Shown: piece after piece, positions 1-7,883 of the stretch | How positions within the stretch are numbered: the first letter of the stretch is position 1 | Layout of the letters: every line of letters begins with the position of its first letter | NCBI RefSeq assembly: GCF_000159315.1 | Contig: NZ_GG669992.1 | Location: forward strand, 111,703 to 148,674 | From: Lentilactobacillus hilgardii DSM 20176 = ATCC 8290 | GTDB taxonomy: Bacteria > Bacillota > Bacilli > Lactobacillales > Lactobacillaceae | Reading direction: 5' to 3' | DNA: 36,972 nt | Position numbers and translations under genes: made by a program | Notes under the pieces: generated by a model | Told to the model about the DNA's origin: nothing | The model's input: only the letters and a program-made list of their open reading frames with translations | Database searches by the model: none

Positions 1-684
1 ATTTCAAAGATTGCGTTTGGTAGGATCAGCAACATCAACTTACGCAGAATCACCCAATATGGCAGTATTTATTCCAATGCAGGATTTATGGGTGTGCCAC
101 TAACCAGTGCTTTATTTGGGAACAGTGGTGTCTTTTTTGCGGTTGCTTCACTAGCCGGTTTTAACATTTTTAGTTGGACACACGGCGTGTCGTTATTCAA
201 AACCGGTAAGAAAACGACCGATCGTTGGCAAAATTTTCGGGAGATTATTTTAAATCCAAATATTGTCGCTATTTTTGTCGGGCTACTCTTTTTCGTGGCC
301 TCCTTTCAATTACCCGGTCCGGCAAATGAAGTAGTCAAATACATTAGTTCCATCAACACACCATTATCAATGATCGTTATCGGCAACAGCTTGGGCAATA
401 TTAAAATCAATCGTCAATTAGTTGATTGGCACCTATGGCTGGCACTTTTCTTTAGAAACGTCCTGTTTCCAATGATTGCCATTATGGTTCTCCAACTACT
501 AACCATTTCCGGCGTTGCTTTATACACGACAGTTCTGATGGCCGCCTGTCCTGCTGCCGGCCTGGTGGTTTTATTCACCCTGCAGGCGTACGGAGATACA
601 AGCCCGGCGGTTGCACTAATGAGTTTATCAACAATTTTGAGTCTTGTGACGATTCCGTTGGTATTCGCTTTGATGAAAATATAG
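1..684 (+). CDS. AEC family transporter (auxin efflux carrier type), 5'-truncated by window edge
   Basis: The reading frame is open from base 1, so the first ATG inside (position 88) is internal and the gene begins outside the window. The visible 227 residues start with a stretch containing YSNAGFMGVPL, the conserved asparagine/glycine-rich loop of AEC (auxin efflux carrier/MleP-like) permeases. About six hydrophobic helices follow, with the typical MIVIGNSLGNI and PAAGLVVLFTLQAYG segments of the C-terminal half. Family members in lactobacilli export or exchange organic acids such as malate; the substrate cannot be read here. It ends just before a strong bidirectional terminator shared with convergent dsdA. 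Confidence 0.85.
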   Translation: MSKIAFGRISNINLRRITQYGSIYSNAGFMGVPLTSALFGNSGVFFAVASLAGFNIFSWTHGVSLFKTGKKTTDRWQNFREIILNPNIVAIFVGLLFFVASFQLPGPANEVVKYISSINTPLSMIVIGNSLGNIKINRQLVDWHLWLALFFRNVLFPMIAIMVLQLLTISGVALYTTVLMAACPAAGLVVLFTLQAYGDTSPAVALMSLSTILSLVTIPLVFALMKI

Positions 685-721
685 TTTTTCTTTTTCCAGC
701 CGTGAGAAAACAGACGGCAAA

Positions 722-760
722 CAAAAATGGCAGCCAATCGAGGCTGTCATTTTTGTTTTT
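722..760. terminator. bidirectional intrinsic terminator between AEC permease and dsdA
   Basis: Inverted repeat with arms 722-735 and 742-755 (core GGCAGCC / GGCTGTC, one G-T pair) and a 6-nt loop, flanked by an A-run and a T-run. It suits both convergent genes. Confidence 0.8.
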
Positions 761-787
761 ATCAGCTATTTTATTAATCTGTTTCCA

Positions 788-2080
788 CTATAACAGTGAC
801 TCGCCACGATTATAATTAGCCCGTCTTTCACTTCCCGGCATCATATTGCCACCGGTTGCCCAAACAATGTGTGTGGCGTTTTCACTGTTAAACGCCGGAA
901 CATTGTTAATGACGGGTGCGATCGCCGTAAAGCCGGCCGCTGCTGAAGGTTCCACGGTGATTTGCTGTGAATCCATCAGCTGGGCGACGTTGCGATAAAT
1001 CTCATCATCCTGAAAGGTCACACTGCCAAATAGCAGTGTCCGCATCACCTTTCCGGCTAATCGGGACGGTCGCCCGACTGCCAGACCGTCTGCTGCCGTC
1101 AATCCATCCAGACCGATGTCGTAAACGGAAATTTGATTATTCAACCCGGTCATCATCCCCAAAGTCACGGACGGTACATGGGTTGGCTCACAAAAGACTG
1201 CGTGAATATATGGCCCGATAATGGTTTTTAGACCAAAAGCCACGCCACTGGGGCTTCCGCCAACGCCCGCCGGTAAATAAACCAGAACCGGGTGTTTACG
1301 GTCAACACTGATATGCTGCTTCTTTAGCTGATTTTGCAAACGAACAGCCGCAACCGCATATCCCAAAAATAAGTCAGAAGAGCCTTCATCATCCACAAAA
1401 TGGATATTGGGATCCAGACTTGCATCCTTTCTGGCTTGTGGGATAACATGCGAAAAATCGGTATTGAATTCCTTAACAGTGACACCGTTGGCTCGCAACT
1501 TGTCCTTTTTCCATTGACGCGCGTCATGAGACATATAAACGGTGGTTTTAAATCCAAACGTTGCTGCAACAATCCCAACACTTAGTGCCAAGTTGCCGGT
1601 TGACGCCACAATAACACCGTAGTTCGAGAAGATTCTTCGATATCTGTCAGTTGCTAAAACCCGGTAATCATCCATATAAACCAGGTCTGATTGTGTCATT
1701 GCCACATGTTCTGCAAATTTAAGCACTTCATAAATTCCGCCACGGGATTTAATTGATCCCGAAATTGGCAGTTGACTGTCTGCTTTTAAAAACAACTTTC
1801 CGGTTAAATTTTGATGATACATTTTATTCCACGAATCCTGCATCTGATCCAGTTTAATTAATGGTGATTCAATAATACCGTTCATACCTGCTGTTTCAGG
1901 AAACGCTGTGGCCAAGTACGGCGCAAAACGTTCCCAGCGAGCGACGGCATCAAATATATCCGCTTTTGAAAAGGGTAATTCGGTTTGCTGACCGTAATCC
2001 GGATTGCGCCAAAATATCGGTTGTTCCGCCATCAGATCTTTTACTTGCGGGTACTCTGTAATCAACGACGTATCGTCCAT
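788..2080 (-). CDS. dsdA: D-serine ammonia-lyase (D-serine dehydratase)
   Basis: PLP enzyme converting D-serine to pyruvate and ammonia. The frame opens at a TTG at 2125, but the chosen start is the ATG at 2080. It has a GAGAGGA ribosome binding site 9 nt upstream and gives an N-terminus (MDDTSLITEYPQVKDLM) that fits the start of known DsdA proteins. The product is 430 residues, against about 440 for E. coli DsdA. The PLP lysine is Lys111 in SGSIKSRGGIYE. VASTGNLALSVG and GVGGSPSGVA form the phosphate-binding loops. It stands alone on the minus strand, with no dsdC or dsdX next to it. Likely roles are D-serine detoxification or use as a pyruvate source. Confidence 0.93.
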   Translation of the reverse strand: MDDTSLITEYPQVKDLMAEQPIFWRNPDYGQQTELPFSKADIFDAVARWERFAPYLATAFPETAGMNGIIESPLIKLDQMQDSWNKMYHQNLTGKLFLKADSQLPISGSIKSRGGIYEVLKFAEHVAMTQSDLVYMDDYRVLATDRYRRIFSNYGVIVASTGNLALSVGIVAATFGFKTTVYMSHDARQWKKDKLRANGVTVKEFNTDFSHVIPQARKDASLDPNIHFVDDEGSSDLFLGYAVAAVRLQNQLKKQHISVDRKHPVLVYLPAGVGGSPSGVAFGLKTIIGPYIHAVFCEPTHVPSVTLGMMTGLNNQISVYDIGLDGLTAADGLAVGRPSRLAGKVMRTLLFGSVTFQDDEIYRNVAQLMDSQQITVEPSAAAGFTAIAPVINNVPAFNSENATHIVWATGGNMMPGSERRANYNRGESLL

Positions 2081-2125
2081 GCCCATCAGTCCTCTCAGTT
2101 TATTTTCAAGGATAGTATAAGGCAA

Positions 2126-2357
2126 AACGTTGATGTTAGATTTTGTGACGTTAATCTTTTAAAAAGGCTTAATCATGGTATCAACGTGGTGTCAGTCATC
2201 AAAGAGACGTTTGGCATGATATGAATCCCTGTTAAAGCTTCCCGTCCATATAAAGTATCCGCATAAAAAGTTGATCGAGTAGTCAATCCCAAGTGCCATG
2301 ATGACTGGATTAAAATTGATTGTCCATGCGTACGCTCTCTCAAAAGCATCATATTCA
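2126..2357 (-). other. gap between ABC ATPase and dsdA; possible gene remnant
   Basis: About 230 bases follow the ABC ATPase stop codon. Two overlapping minus-strand frames (2192-2389 and 2173-2358) are open but have no convincing ribosome binding site. The first contains VIMALGIDYSINFL, which loosely resembles the GIDYS helix of MMPL/RND permeases, but the flanking residues do not continue the match. I do not call a gene. No terminator was seen downstream of the ABC genes. Confidence 0.25.
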
Positions 2358-3035
2358 CTAAAGAAGTTGATCCTGCTTAATATAAGCATCTACTAAACTA
2401 GTAGCACTCTCTTTTTTGAGGAATTCAGAAGGTGAACCGGAAAATTGAATTTGACCTGCCTTCAGAAACAAAAGATGGTAGTCATCATTATTAATATTTT
2501 GAAACTGATGAGAGGTCATAATCACTTTTTTGCCCCGTTGATTAATCCCTTGAATCTTCTGCATGACCTGCTTTGCCGTTTTTGGATCAAGCCCACTTTC
2601 TGGTTCATCAAATAAATATAACTCTCGGTCAAGCCGTGAAATTGCATCAATCATGACTAATCGGCGCTGACCTCCGGAAAGCTCGCCATACTTAATATCG
2701 GCAATCGTTTTTAACTCTGCCGGTAAATCAGTATGTCGAAGCCTCCCCTTAAAGCCACTGACCCCCATAACCATCTTCATTGTCTGAAAAACGGTTGCTT
2801 CATAAATAAACGGCACGCTCTGTGGCTGATATGCAATCCTAGCAAAATTAGGAAAGCCGTGAAAATAAGTCGGTTCCCGTTTATTAACGGTCGAAATAAA
2901 ATCCAGCAGGGTCGTTTTCCCCACTCCATTCGGCCCCAATAAGACATTGACTTTGTCGTCAAGAAAATCAGCATTTAATGACTGGAATAATGATCTGCCA
3001 CTCGACAATCTGTATGTAAAATCTTTTATTTTCAT
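2358..3035 (-). CDS. ABC transporter ATP-binding protein
   Basis: A 225-residue ABC ATPase, slightly short for the family. It has Walker A GPNGVGKTT (about residue 34), signature LSGGQRR (about 119) and Walker B YLFDEPESGLDP (about 140), followed by the switch histidine in MTSHQFQ. The start ATG is preceded by CGGAGG at 4-5 nt. It lies 11 nt downstream of the ABC-2 permease gene, so the two form one exporter. Substrate unknown. Two-component exporters of this kind often handle peptides, lipids or antibiotics. Confidence 0.9.
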   Translation of the reverse strand: MKIKDFTYRLSSGRSLFQSLNADFLDDKVNVLLGPNGVGKTTLLDFISTVNKREPTYFHGFPNFARIAYQPQSVPFIYEATVFQTMKMVMGVSGFKGRLRHTDLPAELKTIADIKYGELSGGQRRLVMIDAISRLDRELYLFDEPESGLDPKTAKQVMQKIQGINQRGKKVIMTSHQFQNINNDDYHLLFLKAGQIQFSGSPSEFLKKESATSLVDAYIKQDQLL

Positions 3036-3046
3036 TTTTCCTCCGG

Positions 3047-3799
3047 TTAACGATTCGTTCTTGATGTCAGGCTCATTTTAGAAATAATCACATTGCCTAA
3101 AATGATGTAAGCCACCCCAACGATGGTTAATAACAAGACGATAAATACGATATGCGGTTGATAAGCAAAAAGTGAATAGGTGTTCTGTTGAAAATCAACA
3201 GGGTTAATTATCGTCACCATTGTATTTAATACTGGTGATTTAAAATAGACCGCTCCCAACGACAATGTTGCAAAAATATATCCGGTTAGATAAATCGTTA
3301 ATGTTTTTGATTTTATCGGAAGTACCAAAATAATGCTTGTAAAGAACGAAATAATCGGAATAAGAACGAAGTTGAGCAGCCAACAAACACCGATCAGGCT
3401 CAACACCCTGGTTGATGGTCGATAAACAATAATTGCCAACAGATCAAACAGTGCAACTTCAATTTGCAAAATAACCATTTGTGGGATTAAGTTGGCGTAA
3501 TAAATCAACCGTTTATCACCGGAAATAAATGTATACATCTTCAAGAAATTATTCTCCCGCATCTGAAACATCGTAATTGTAATTTGATTAAGGACACCTA
3601 CTATCACAATGTATGACCAGAACCCGAAGAGATTATTAACCATATCAGTGTTTGATGTGGTACGCCCTGCTGCAAAGTCATTCCAGGACATCACCAGAAA
3701 GTACGCCGCTGGAAACACGAGTGTGTATAAGAAAACAACTTTATCTTCTAATGCCAATCGAAGTTCAAATTCAATAAGGCTAATCAATTTACGGAACAC
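3047..3799 (-). CDS. ABC-2 type transporter permease
   Basis: A 250-residue integral membrane protein with about six hydrophobic segments, e.g. VVFLYTLVFPAAYFLVMSW near the N-terminus and IVFIVLLLTIVGVAYIILG near the C-terminus. This is the size and layout of ABC-2 permeases. The frame also has a GTG at 3808, but that codon lies inside the ribosome binding site (AGAGGTGG). The GTG at 3799, 5 nt downstream of the site, is the better start. It is followed at 11 nt by the ATPase gene. A methyltransferase gene lies 135 nt upstream on the same strand, but a hairpin between them suggests partly separate transcription. Confidence 0.85.
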   Translation of the reverse strand: MFRKLISLIEFELRLALEDKVVFLYTLVFPAAYFLVMSWNDFAAGRTTSNTDMVNNLFGFWSYIVIVGVLNQITITMFQMRENNFLKMYTFISGDKRLIYYANLIPQMVILQIEVALFDLLAIIVYRPSTRVLSLIGVCWLLNFVLIPIISFFTSIILVLPIKSKTLTIYLTGYIFATLSLGAVYFKSPVLNTMVTIINPVDFQQNTYSLFAYQPHIVFIVLLLTIVGVAYIILGNVIISKMSLTSRTNR

Positions 3800-3889
3800 T
3801 TGTACCACCTCTTAGGTTGCATTTTCTTATAATATTAAAAGGTAGTGAGAACAATTGCGAGGTGACATTTGTCATAACTTAAGCGAATC

Positions 3890-3920
3890 AAACAAAATAG
3901 GAATGGCTTTTCGTCATTCC
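3890..3920 (-). terminator. likely intrinsic terminator after the methyltransferase gene
   Basis: On the minus strand GGAATG and CATTCC pair around a loop of about 9 nt (3900-3920) and are followed by a T-rich tract (TATTTTGTTT). The stem is short, so termination may be partial. Confidence 0.5.
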
Positions 3921-3934
3921 CAATCAAATTAGTC

Positions 3935-4660
3935 TTATTTTTTAGTTGCTTCAATAACGTAACTTGCCATCCAAGGTCCGGTCCACCAACCGTTAAAACC
4001 CGTATTTTCACTTGAAACATCAGCAAACTCAGAACCTTTTTCCAAACAATTGATATATTGCGTTTTGTGATTACCCGTATCGACAATAATCAACTTTCCA
4101 CCCGGCTTTAAAACGCGATGTGCTTCGCTTAAAGCTTCAAACCGTTTTTTATTCGGCTTAATATTATGAAAGGCAAAGCTGGAAGTCACTAAATCAAAAC
4201 GATCATCCTCAAAGGGCAGCTTTGCCATATCAGCCGTAACAAGTTCAGTGTGGTCGGCAACTTTGGCAATTTCCAAATTTCTTTTAGTCTCCTCTAACGA
4301 ATTATGAGACTTATCGGCATTTTTCCACAAATCAACACCCACTGCTTTTCCAAATGGTCCCAAGAGCTTCGAAAGAGCAATCAAAACAGCACCGTGACCG
4401 CATCCCAGATCCAAAACCGTTGCGTCATCCGAAATATCTGTTTTGGCTAAGATCTTATCCCAAATAATAAATTTCCCCCGAAATGACGTATGGAAAAAAA
4501 TGAGGCCTCCGGCAATCAAAAGCAAAGCGTACAGTAATACAAACCCGGCAGTTGCATATTGATGGAAGAAGACCCAATTAATTAAAATGCCCAGACCAAT
4601 TACTAAATAAGAAATGGGAACGAGCGGCGCATCCAATCCATAATGAACTTTTTTCATCAT
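3935..4660 (-). CDS. membrane-anchored class I SAM-dependent methyltransferase
   Basis: 241 residues. The first about 60 hold two transmembrane helices (LVPISYLVIGLGILINWVFF and FVLLYALLLIAGGLIFF). The rest is a Rossmann methyltransferase with motif I VLDLGCGHGAVLIAL (about residue 78), an acidic loop VGVDLW, and a VTADMAKLPFEDDRFDLV segment followed by HRVLKPGGKLIIVD, as in UbiE/Methyltransf_11 enzymes. Two consecutive ATGs start the frame behind TTGGAGGATA. The substrate is unknown. The membrane anchor suggests a lipid or membrane-bound target. A long palindrome lies just upstream of its promoter region. Confidence 0.88.
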   Translation of the reverse strand: MMKKVHYGLDAPLVPISYLVIGLGILINWVFFHQYATAGFVLLYALLLIAGGLIFFHTSFRGKFIIWDKILAKTDISDDATVLDLGCGHGAVLIALSKLLGPFGKAVGVDLWKNADKSHNSLEETKRNLEIAKVADHTELVTADMAKLPFEDDRFDLVTSSFAFHNIKPNKKRFEALSEAHRVLKPGGKLIIVDTGNHKTQYINCLEKGSEFADVSSENTGFNGWWTGPWMASYVIEATKK

Positions 4661-4723
4661 TATCCTCCAATAATATTTGGACTTATATTATCATATAATC
4701 AATTTGTTGCAAAACCGGCAACC

Positions 4724-4748
4724 AGGTTAACAAACTGTTTGTAAACCT
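4724..4748. promoter_or_regulatory. 25-bp near-perfect palindrome upstream of the methyltransferase gene (putative operator)
   Basis: The 12-base arms 4724-4735 and 4737-4748 match at 11 of 12 positions around a central T. The core is ACAAACTGTTTGT. It lies about 64 bases before the methyltransferase start. A candidate promoter follows on the minus strand (TTGCAA, 16-bp spacer, TAATAT). Size and symmetry fit a TetR/QacR-type dimer site, but no such regulator is in the window. Confidence 0.5.
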
Positions 4749-5160
4749 AGAGCATCATCAGTTTTCAACCGTTCCGTATCAGATTTAATCAATAAATGAC
4801 CAATGGTTGTAACAGATCCAAATAAGAACTGTGATTAAATCAATTTTTAAGCGTCATTATCCATCTCGAATGCCATTACACGGCTCTTAATGATTTATCG
4901 GCGCCTCACCGTCATTGGAAAACCGGTTCGTGCTCGATTGTGAACCTGTTTGTGCACCTGTTTACACCGCGATTGCAGTCATTAATCCGGTTGAATCGGA
5001 TGATACCCCAACTACCTTCAATCAGGCGCATGATATGAGTGGTACTGTTTCAGTGATTCAACAGACCGCCAGCTGTTTAATCATATGCCTGATCCCAAAG
5101 TCCCATTCCATTTCGCAACTCTTGGGAAACGCCTCCCTTCATAAAAATCCAAAGCACACT
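4749..5160. other. intergenic stretch without a supported gene
   Basis: About 410 bases between the divergent methyltransferase and dehydrogenase genes. A 101-codon plus-strand frame (4915-5220) exists. It lacks a ribosome binding site, runs over the dehydrogenase promoter and has no recognisable domain, so it is not called. Confidence 0.4.
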
Positions 5161-5164
5161 TTAA

Positions 5165-5193
5165 TTGTTAATAAATATGTAAGCGATTACAAT
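5165..5193 (+). promoter_or_regulatory. promoter with overlapping cre (CcpA) site for the SDR gene
   Basis: The -35 TTGTTA (5165-5170), 17-bp spacer and -10 TACAAT (5188-5193) form a good sigma-A promoter. The 14-mer TGTAAGCGATTACA (5178-5191) matches the cre consensus TGWAANCGNTNWCA at every position and covers the spacer and most of the -10. This placement predicts CcpA repression on preferred sugars. Confidence 0.75.
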
Positions 5194-5242
5194 GTAGCTG
5201 TGGAGACAGTTAGTCACTAGACACGGAAAGGACGTGTTCGGT

Positions 5243-5986
5243 ATGGCAAGATTCGATAATAAAGTTGCCATCGTAACAGGTGGCGCATCCGGTATCGGTT
5301 TGGAAACCGTCAAATTATTCTTAAACGAAGGTGCCAAGGTCGTTATTGGTGACTTTTCAGATAAGGGCGACGACGTTGTTGCCGGTCTAAATGCAGGTGG
5401 TAACGCCTTATTCGTTAAAACCAATGTGACCAACGAAGACGACGTTAAGAACCTAATCAATAAAACAGTTGATGCATTCGGTCATTTGGATATTATGTTT
5501 GCCAACGCCGGTATCGCAAACGACGCTAACATTACAGAATTGCCACTGGATAAATGGCAAAATACCATCAACATTAATTTAACCGGTGTTTTCCTTTCAG
5601 ATAAGTACGCTTTGGAACAAATGCTCAAACAAGGAACCGGTGGCGCCATTGTCAATGCGGGTTCTATTCACAGTTTGGTTGGGCTTCCTAACGTAACGGC
5701 CTATGGCGCAGCTAAGGGTGGCGTTAAGATTCTCACTCAAACATTGGCTGCAACCTATGCAAAGCAGGGTATCCGGGTTAATGCAATCGCCCCTGGATAC
5801 ATTGACACCCCGCTGCTGAGCAAAATCAACCCCGGACTAAAGGAAAAATTGGCGCAGCTTCATCCACTCGGACGTTTAGGAAAACCTGAAGAAATTGCCA
5901 AAGCTGTGGCATTCCTGGCAAGTGACGATGCATCGTTTGTGATCGGCGCAACGTTGGTAGCGGATGGCGGCTATACGTCAGTATAG
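5243..5986 (+). CDS. SDR family NAD(P)-dependent oxidoreductase
   Basis: A 247-residue classical short-chain dehydrogenase. It has the cofactor loop TGGASGIG (about residue 12), an acidic residue after beta-2 (VVIGDFSD) that favours NAD over NADP, the NAG motif (FANAGIA), catalytic serine in NAGSIHS, and YGAAKGG with the Tyr/Lys pair. It ends in the typical ADGGY segment. The frame opens at GTG 5234, but ATG 5243 is used: it lies 10 nt after AAAGGA and gives the usual MARFDNKVAIVTGG start. Substrate is not predictable; relatives are annotated as glucose-1-dehydrogenase or diacetyl/acetoin reductase-like. Its promoter carries a cre site, suggesting a role in secondary carbon use. Monocistronic, closed by a strong terminator. 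Confidence 0.9.
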   Translation: MARFDNKVAIVTGGASGIGLETVKLFLNEGAKVVIGDFSDKGDDVVAGLNAGGNALFVKTNVTNEDDVKNLINKTVDAFGHLDIMFANAGIANDANITELPLDKWQNTININLTGVFLSDKYALEQMLKQGTGGAIVNAGSIHSLVGLPNVTAYGAAKGGVKILTQTLAATYAKQGIRVNAIAPGYIDTPLLSKINPGLKEKLAQLHPLGRLGKPEEIAKAVAFLASDDASFVIGATLVADGGYTSV

Positions 5987-6053
5987 GAACTGAGTTTCAT
6001 AAGAAACCTATCATGGCACAAGCATTTCAATCAGGTAAATATGACGACAGGGA

Positions 6054-6092
6054 AAGACCGAGACACATATTCTATTTGTGTCTCGGCCTTTT
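6054..6092 (+). terminator. intrinsic terminator after the SDR gene
   Basis: Twelve-base arms 6056-6067 and 6077-6088 (GACCGAGACACA / TGTGTCTCGGCC, one wobble) are followed by TTTT. Confidence 0.88.
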
Positions 6093-6192
6093 ACTATATC
6101 AAAAACACTCTTCCACCCCAAAAGGCTCGACGTCTCTCAACGAGCGTGATAATGTTATCTATAACCATTTCTATTTAAGGAAGTGAAATCAA

Positions 6193-7149
6193 ATCAAAGC
6201 ACTTTATTTCGACCGTTTCGGCGGTCCCGAAGTCTTACAGTACGGGACTTTGCCAGACCCGTCTTTATCAGATAACGATGTCTTGGTTAAAATGTCCTAT
6301 ATAGGCCTTAATTTCGCTGACATTTATCGAAGAAAGGGAACCTATCATATCGAAAAAAGAGTCTCATCCCCTTACATCGATGGCTACGAAGGACTGGGAA
6401 TGGTGATTGCAGTTGGTAAAAAGGTTACAAAGCATCAGCTTGGAGAAAAGGTCTTTTTCGTAGATGTACCGTTTGCGAACGCTGAATTAGTGGCAGTTCC
6501 GGAAGATCACGCTATTGAAGTCCCAAACGATCTCGATAATAAAGTAATCGCGTGTGCAGGATTGCAGGGACTGACCGCCGACTTTCTGGCTCATGATTTG
6601 GGCAGGAATCGACCGGGACAAAACGTTTTTATCCATGGCATTAGTGGTGGAGTGGGCCAAATTTTATCGCAGATGCTCACAGCAGATGGTATCAACGTTT
6701 ATGGTGTGACTTCAACTAAGGCAAAACAAAAAGTCGCACTTGACCAGGGGGCCAAAGCCGTTTTTCTCAGAACGGATCCCTGGCTTCAGAATTGGCTCGA
6801 AAGATTCGATACCGTTTATGATGGCGTTGGCATTACTTTGGAGCAAAATATTGAATTGCTTAAACATCGCGGAAATTTGGTTTTCTTTGGCATGGCAGGC
6901 GGTAATCCTCCAAGAGTCGATTTGGTGACGTTATTATCTCAATCCAAAAGCATCTTAACCGGTGATCTGTGGGATTATCTAACCGATTATTGGGAAAGAA
7001 TTGCACGCAGTAAACGCCTATTCAACTACTTTACCGATGAAAAAATCAAAGTCAGTGAACCCACGGTTTTCCCTTTGAAAGACGGTATTCTTGCCCACAA
7101 GTTACTGGAATCAGGAAATAATGTTGGAAAAATTTTGTTAAAACCTTAA
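6193..7149 (+). CDS. zinc-independent quinone oxidoreductase-like MDR protein, apparent ATC start
   Basis: A medium-chain dehydrogenase/reductase of the quinone oxidoreductase (QOR) type, about 318 residues. It has the N-terminal GroES-like fold (GLNFADIYRRKGTY, DGYEGLGMV) and the nucleotide loop in HGISGGVGQILSQ. No zinc-ligand cysteine set is visible. In QOR proteins the chain begins MKALYFDRFGGPEVL. Here the same residues are encoded from 6196, but the codon before KALYF is ATC (6193). AAGGAAG lies 9 nt upstream of it, and an in-frame TGA (6184-6186) excludes a start further up. The first ordinary start codon, TTG 6250, has no good ribosome binding site and would remove the first 19 residues. 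Either ATC is used or the gene has lost its start. Confidence 0.75.
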   Translation: MKALYFDRFGGPEVLQYGTLPDPSLSDNDVLVKMSYIGLNFADIYRRKGTYHIEKRVSSPYIDGYEGLGMVIAVGKKVTKHQLGEKVFFVDVPFANAELVAVPEDHAIEVPNDLDNKVIACAGLQGLTADFLAHDLGRNRPGQNVFIHGISGGVGQILSQMLTADGINVYGVTSTKAKQKVALDQGAKAVFLRTDPWLQNWLERFDTVYDGVGITLEQNIELLKHRGNLVFFGMAGGNPPRVDLVTLLSQSKSILTGDLWDYLTDYWERIARSKRLFNYFTDEKIKVSEPTVFPLKDGILAHKLLESGNNVGKILLKP

Positions 7150-7154
7150 TTAAG

Positions 7155-7188
7155 CAGCTTGGCATTATCATTAATGCAAGCTGTTTTT
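7155..7188 (+). terminator. intrinsic terminator after the quinone oxidoreductase-like gene
   Basis: CAGCTTG-GCATTA pairs with TTAATGCAAGCTG (one bulged base), followed by a run of T residues from 7184. Confidence 0.8.
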
Positions 7189-7204
7189 TATTTCAAATAT
7201 ATTC

Positions 7205-7290
7205 TTGACATGTTTTAAAAGAACTTTATTATAATAACTATGGTCAAATATAATGAACACCGTCATTATAATTGTTAAAATTTTATAACA
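7205..7290 (+). promoter_or_regulatory. candidate promoter with two downstream inverted repeats
   Basis: TTGACA (7205-7210) is followed at 16 bp by TATTAT (7227-7232); TATAAT also occurs at 7230-7235 with a long spacer. Downstream lie the inverted repeat TATAATGA / TCATTATA (7249-7256 and 7263-7270) and TGTTA / TAACA (7273-7290). They sit in the roughly 190-base leader of the membrane-protein gene at 7434 and could be operators or leader hairpins. Confidence 0.4.
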
Positions 7291-7433
7291 CTTAAATGAC
7301 TTTTGTTCATCTGGGACATAGATTTTTAGCAATTCATTTGACAAGCATACATAAACCAACTACCTTGCAATTAGCAGAAATCCTGTTAATAACTGCTTAT
7401 CATCCATCATTAACCACAGAAGGGGTTTAAAAA

Positions 7434-7751
7434 TTGAGTCTTGCAATCGACATTTTTATCACACTCTATGCTCTACTCACCATGGCTGCAGCCATTGCGC
7501 ATCTTCTCAGTAAAGACATCTCGATTACCCTCATTGTTGGGTTATTTCTTTCCGCCTTCATTACTTTGACCAGCTTGATGATTTCTTCCAAGCTGCTTTC
7601 ACTTGATACCCTTCTACTCGGATTACTTGGTATTTCAGTTTTTACACTGGCAAATGGCTACCATCTTTATGGTCGGCCACACTGGTCACATCATCTGATT
7701 CGATTAGTGGTCCACATTGCCATCTTCGTCATTGCACTCATGACATGGTAG
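7434..7751 (+). CDS. small hypothetical membrane protein (105 aa)
   Basis: The start is TTG with AGAAGGGG 8 nt upstream. The product is almost entirely hydrophobic, with about four helices: residues 4-24 (IFITLYALLTMAAAIAHLL), 29-50, 55-72 and 86-104 (LIRLVVHIAIFVIALMTW). A short polar HLYGRPHWSHH loop lies before the last helix. No signal peptide or known domain recognised. It precedes two related small membrane proteins but does not resemble them. Confidence 0.7.
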   Translation: MSLAIDIFITLYALLTMAAAIAHLLSKDISITLIVGLFLSAFITLTSLMISSKLLSLDTLLLGLLGISVFTLANGYHLYGRPHWSHHLIRLVVHIAIFVIALMTW

Positions 7752-7883
7752 AACCACCAGAACCAACCTGATTCAAAGATCCATTGTCAAGTTGCGTGGT
7801 TCAAATAATGAGTGTTATCCTGTTTTATAGTGACATATATTCTGATGGGGAACTTTAAATCATTTGATGAAAGGAGCTTCCTC

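Noticed and set aside
2192-2389. 65-codon frame with an MMPL-like GIDYS stretch
   Set aside because: It overlaps the ABC ATPase end, lacks a start signal, and the similarity does not continue beyond one helix.
4915-5220. 101-codon open frame on the plus strand
   Set aside because: No ribosome binding site, no recognisable domain, and it runs through the SDR promoter and cre site.
6250-7149. TTG 6250 as the start of the quinone oxidoreductase-like gene
   Set aside because: It would delete the conserved first beta-strand and has no ribosome binding site; coding similarity begins at 6196.
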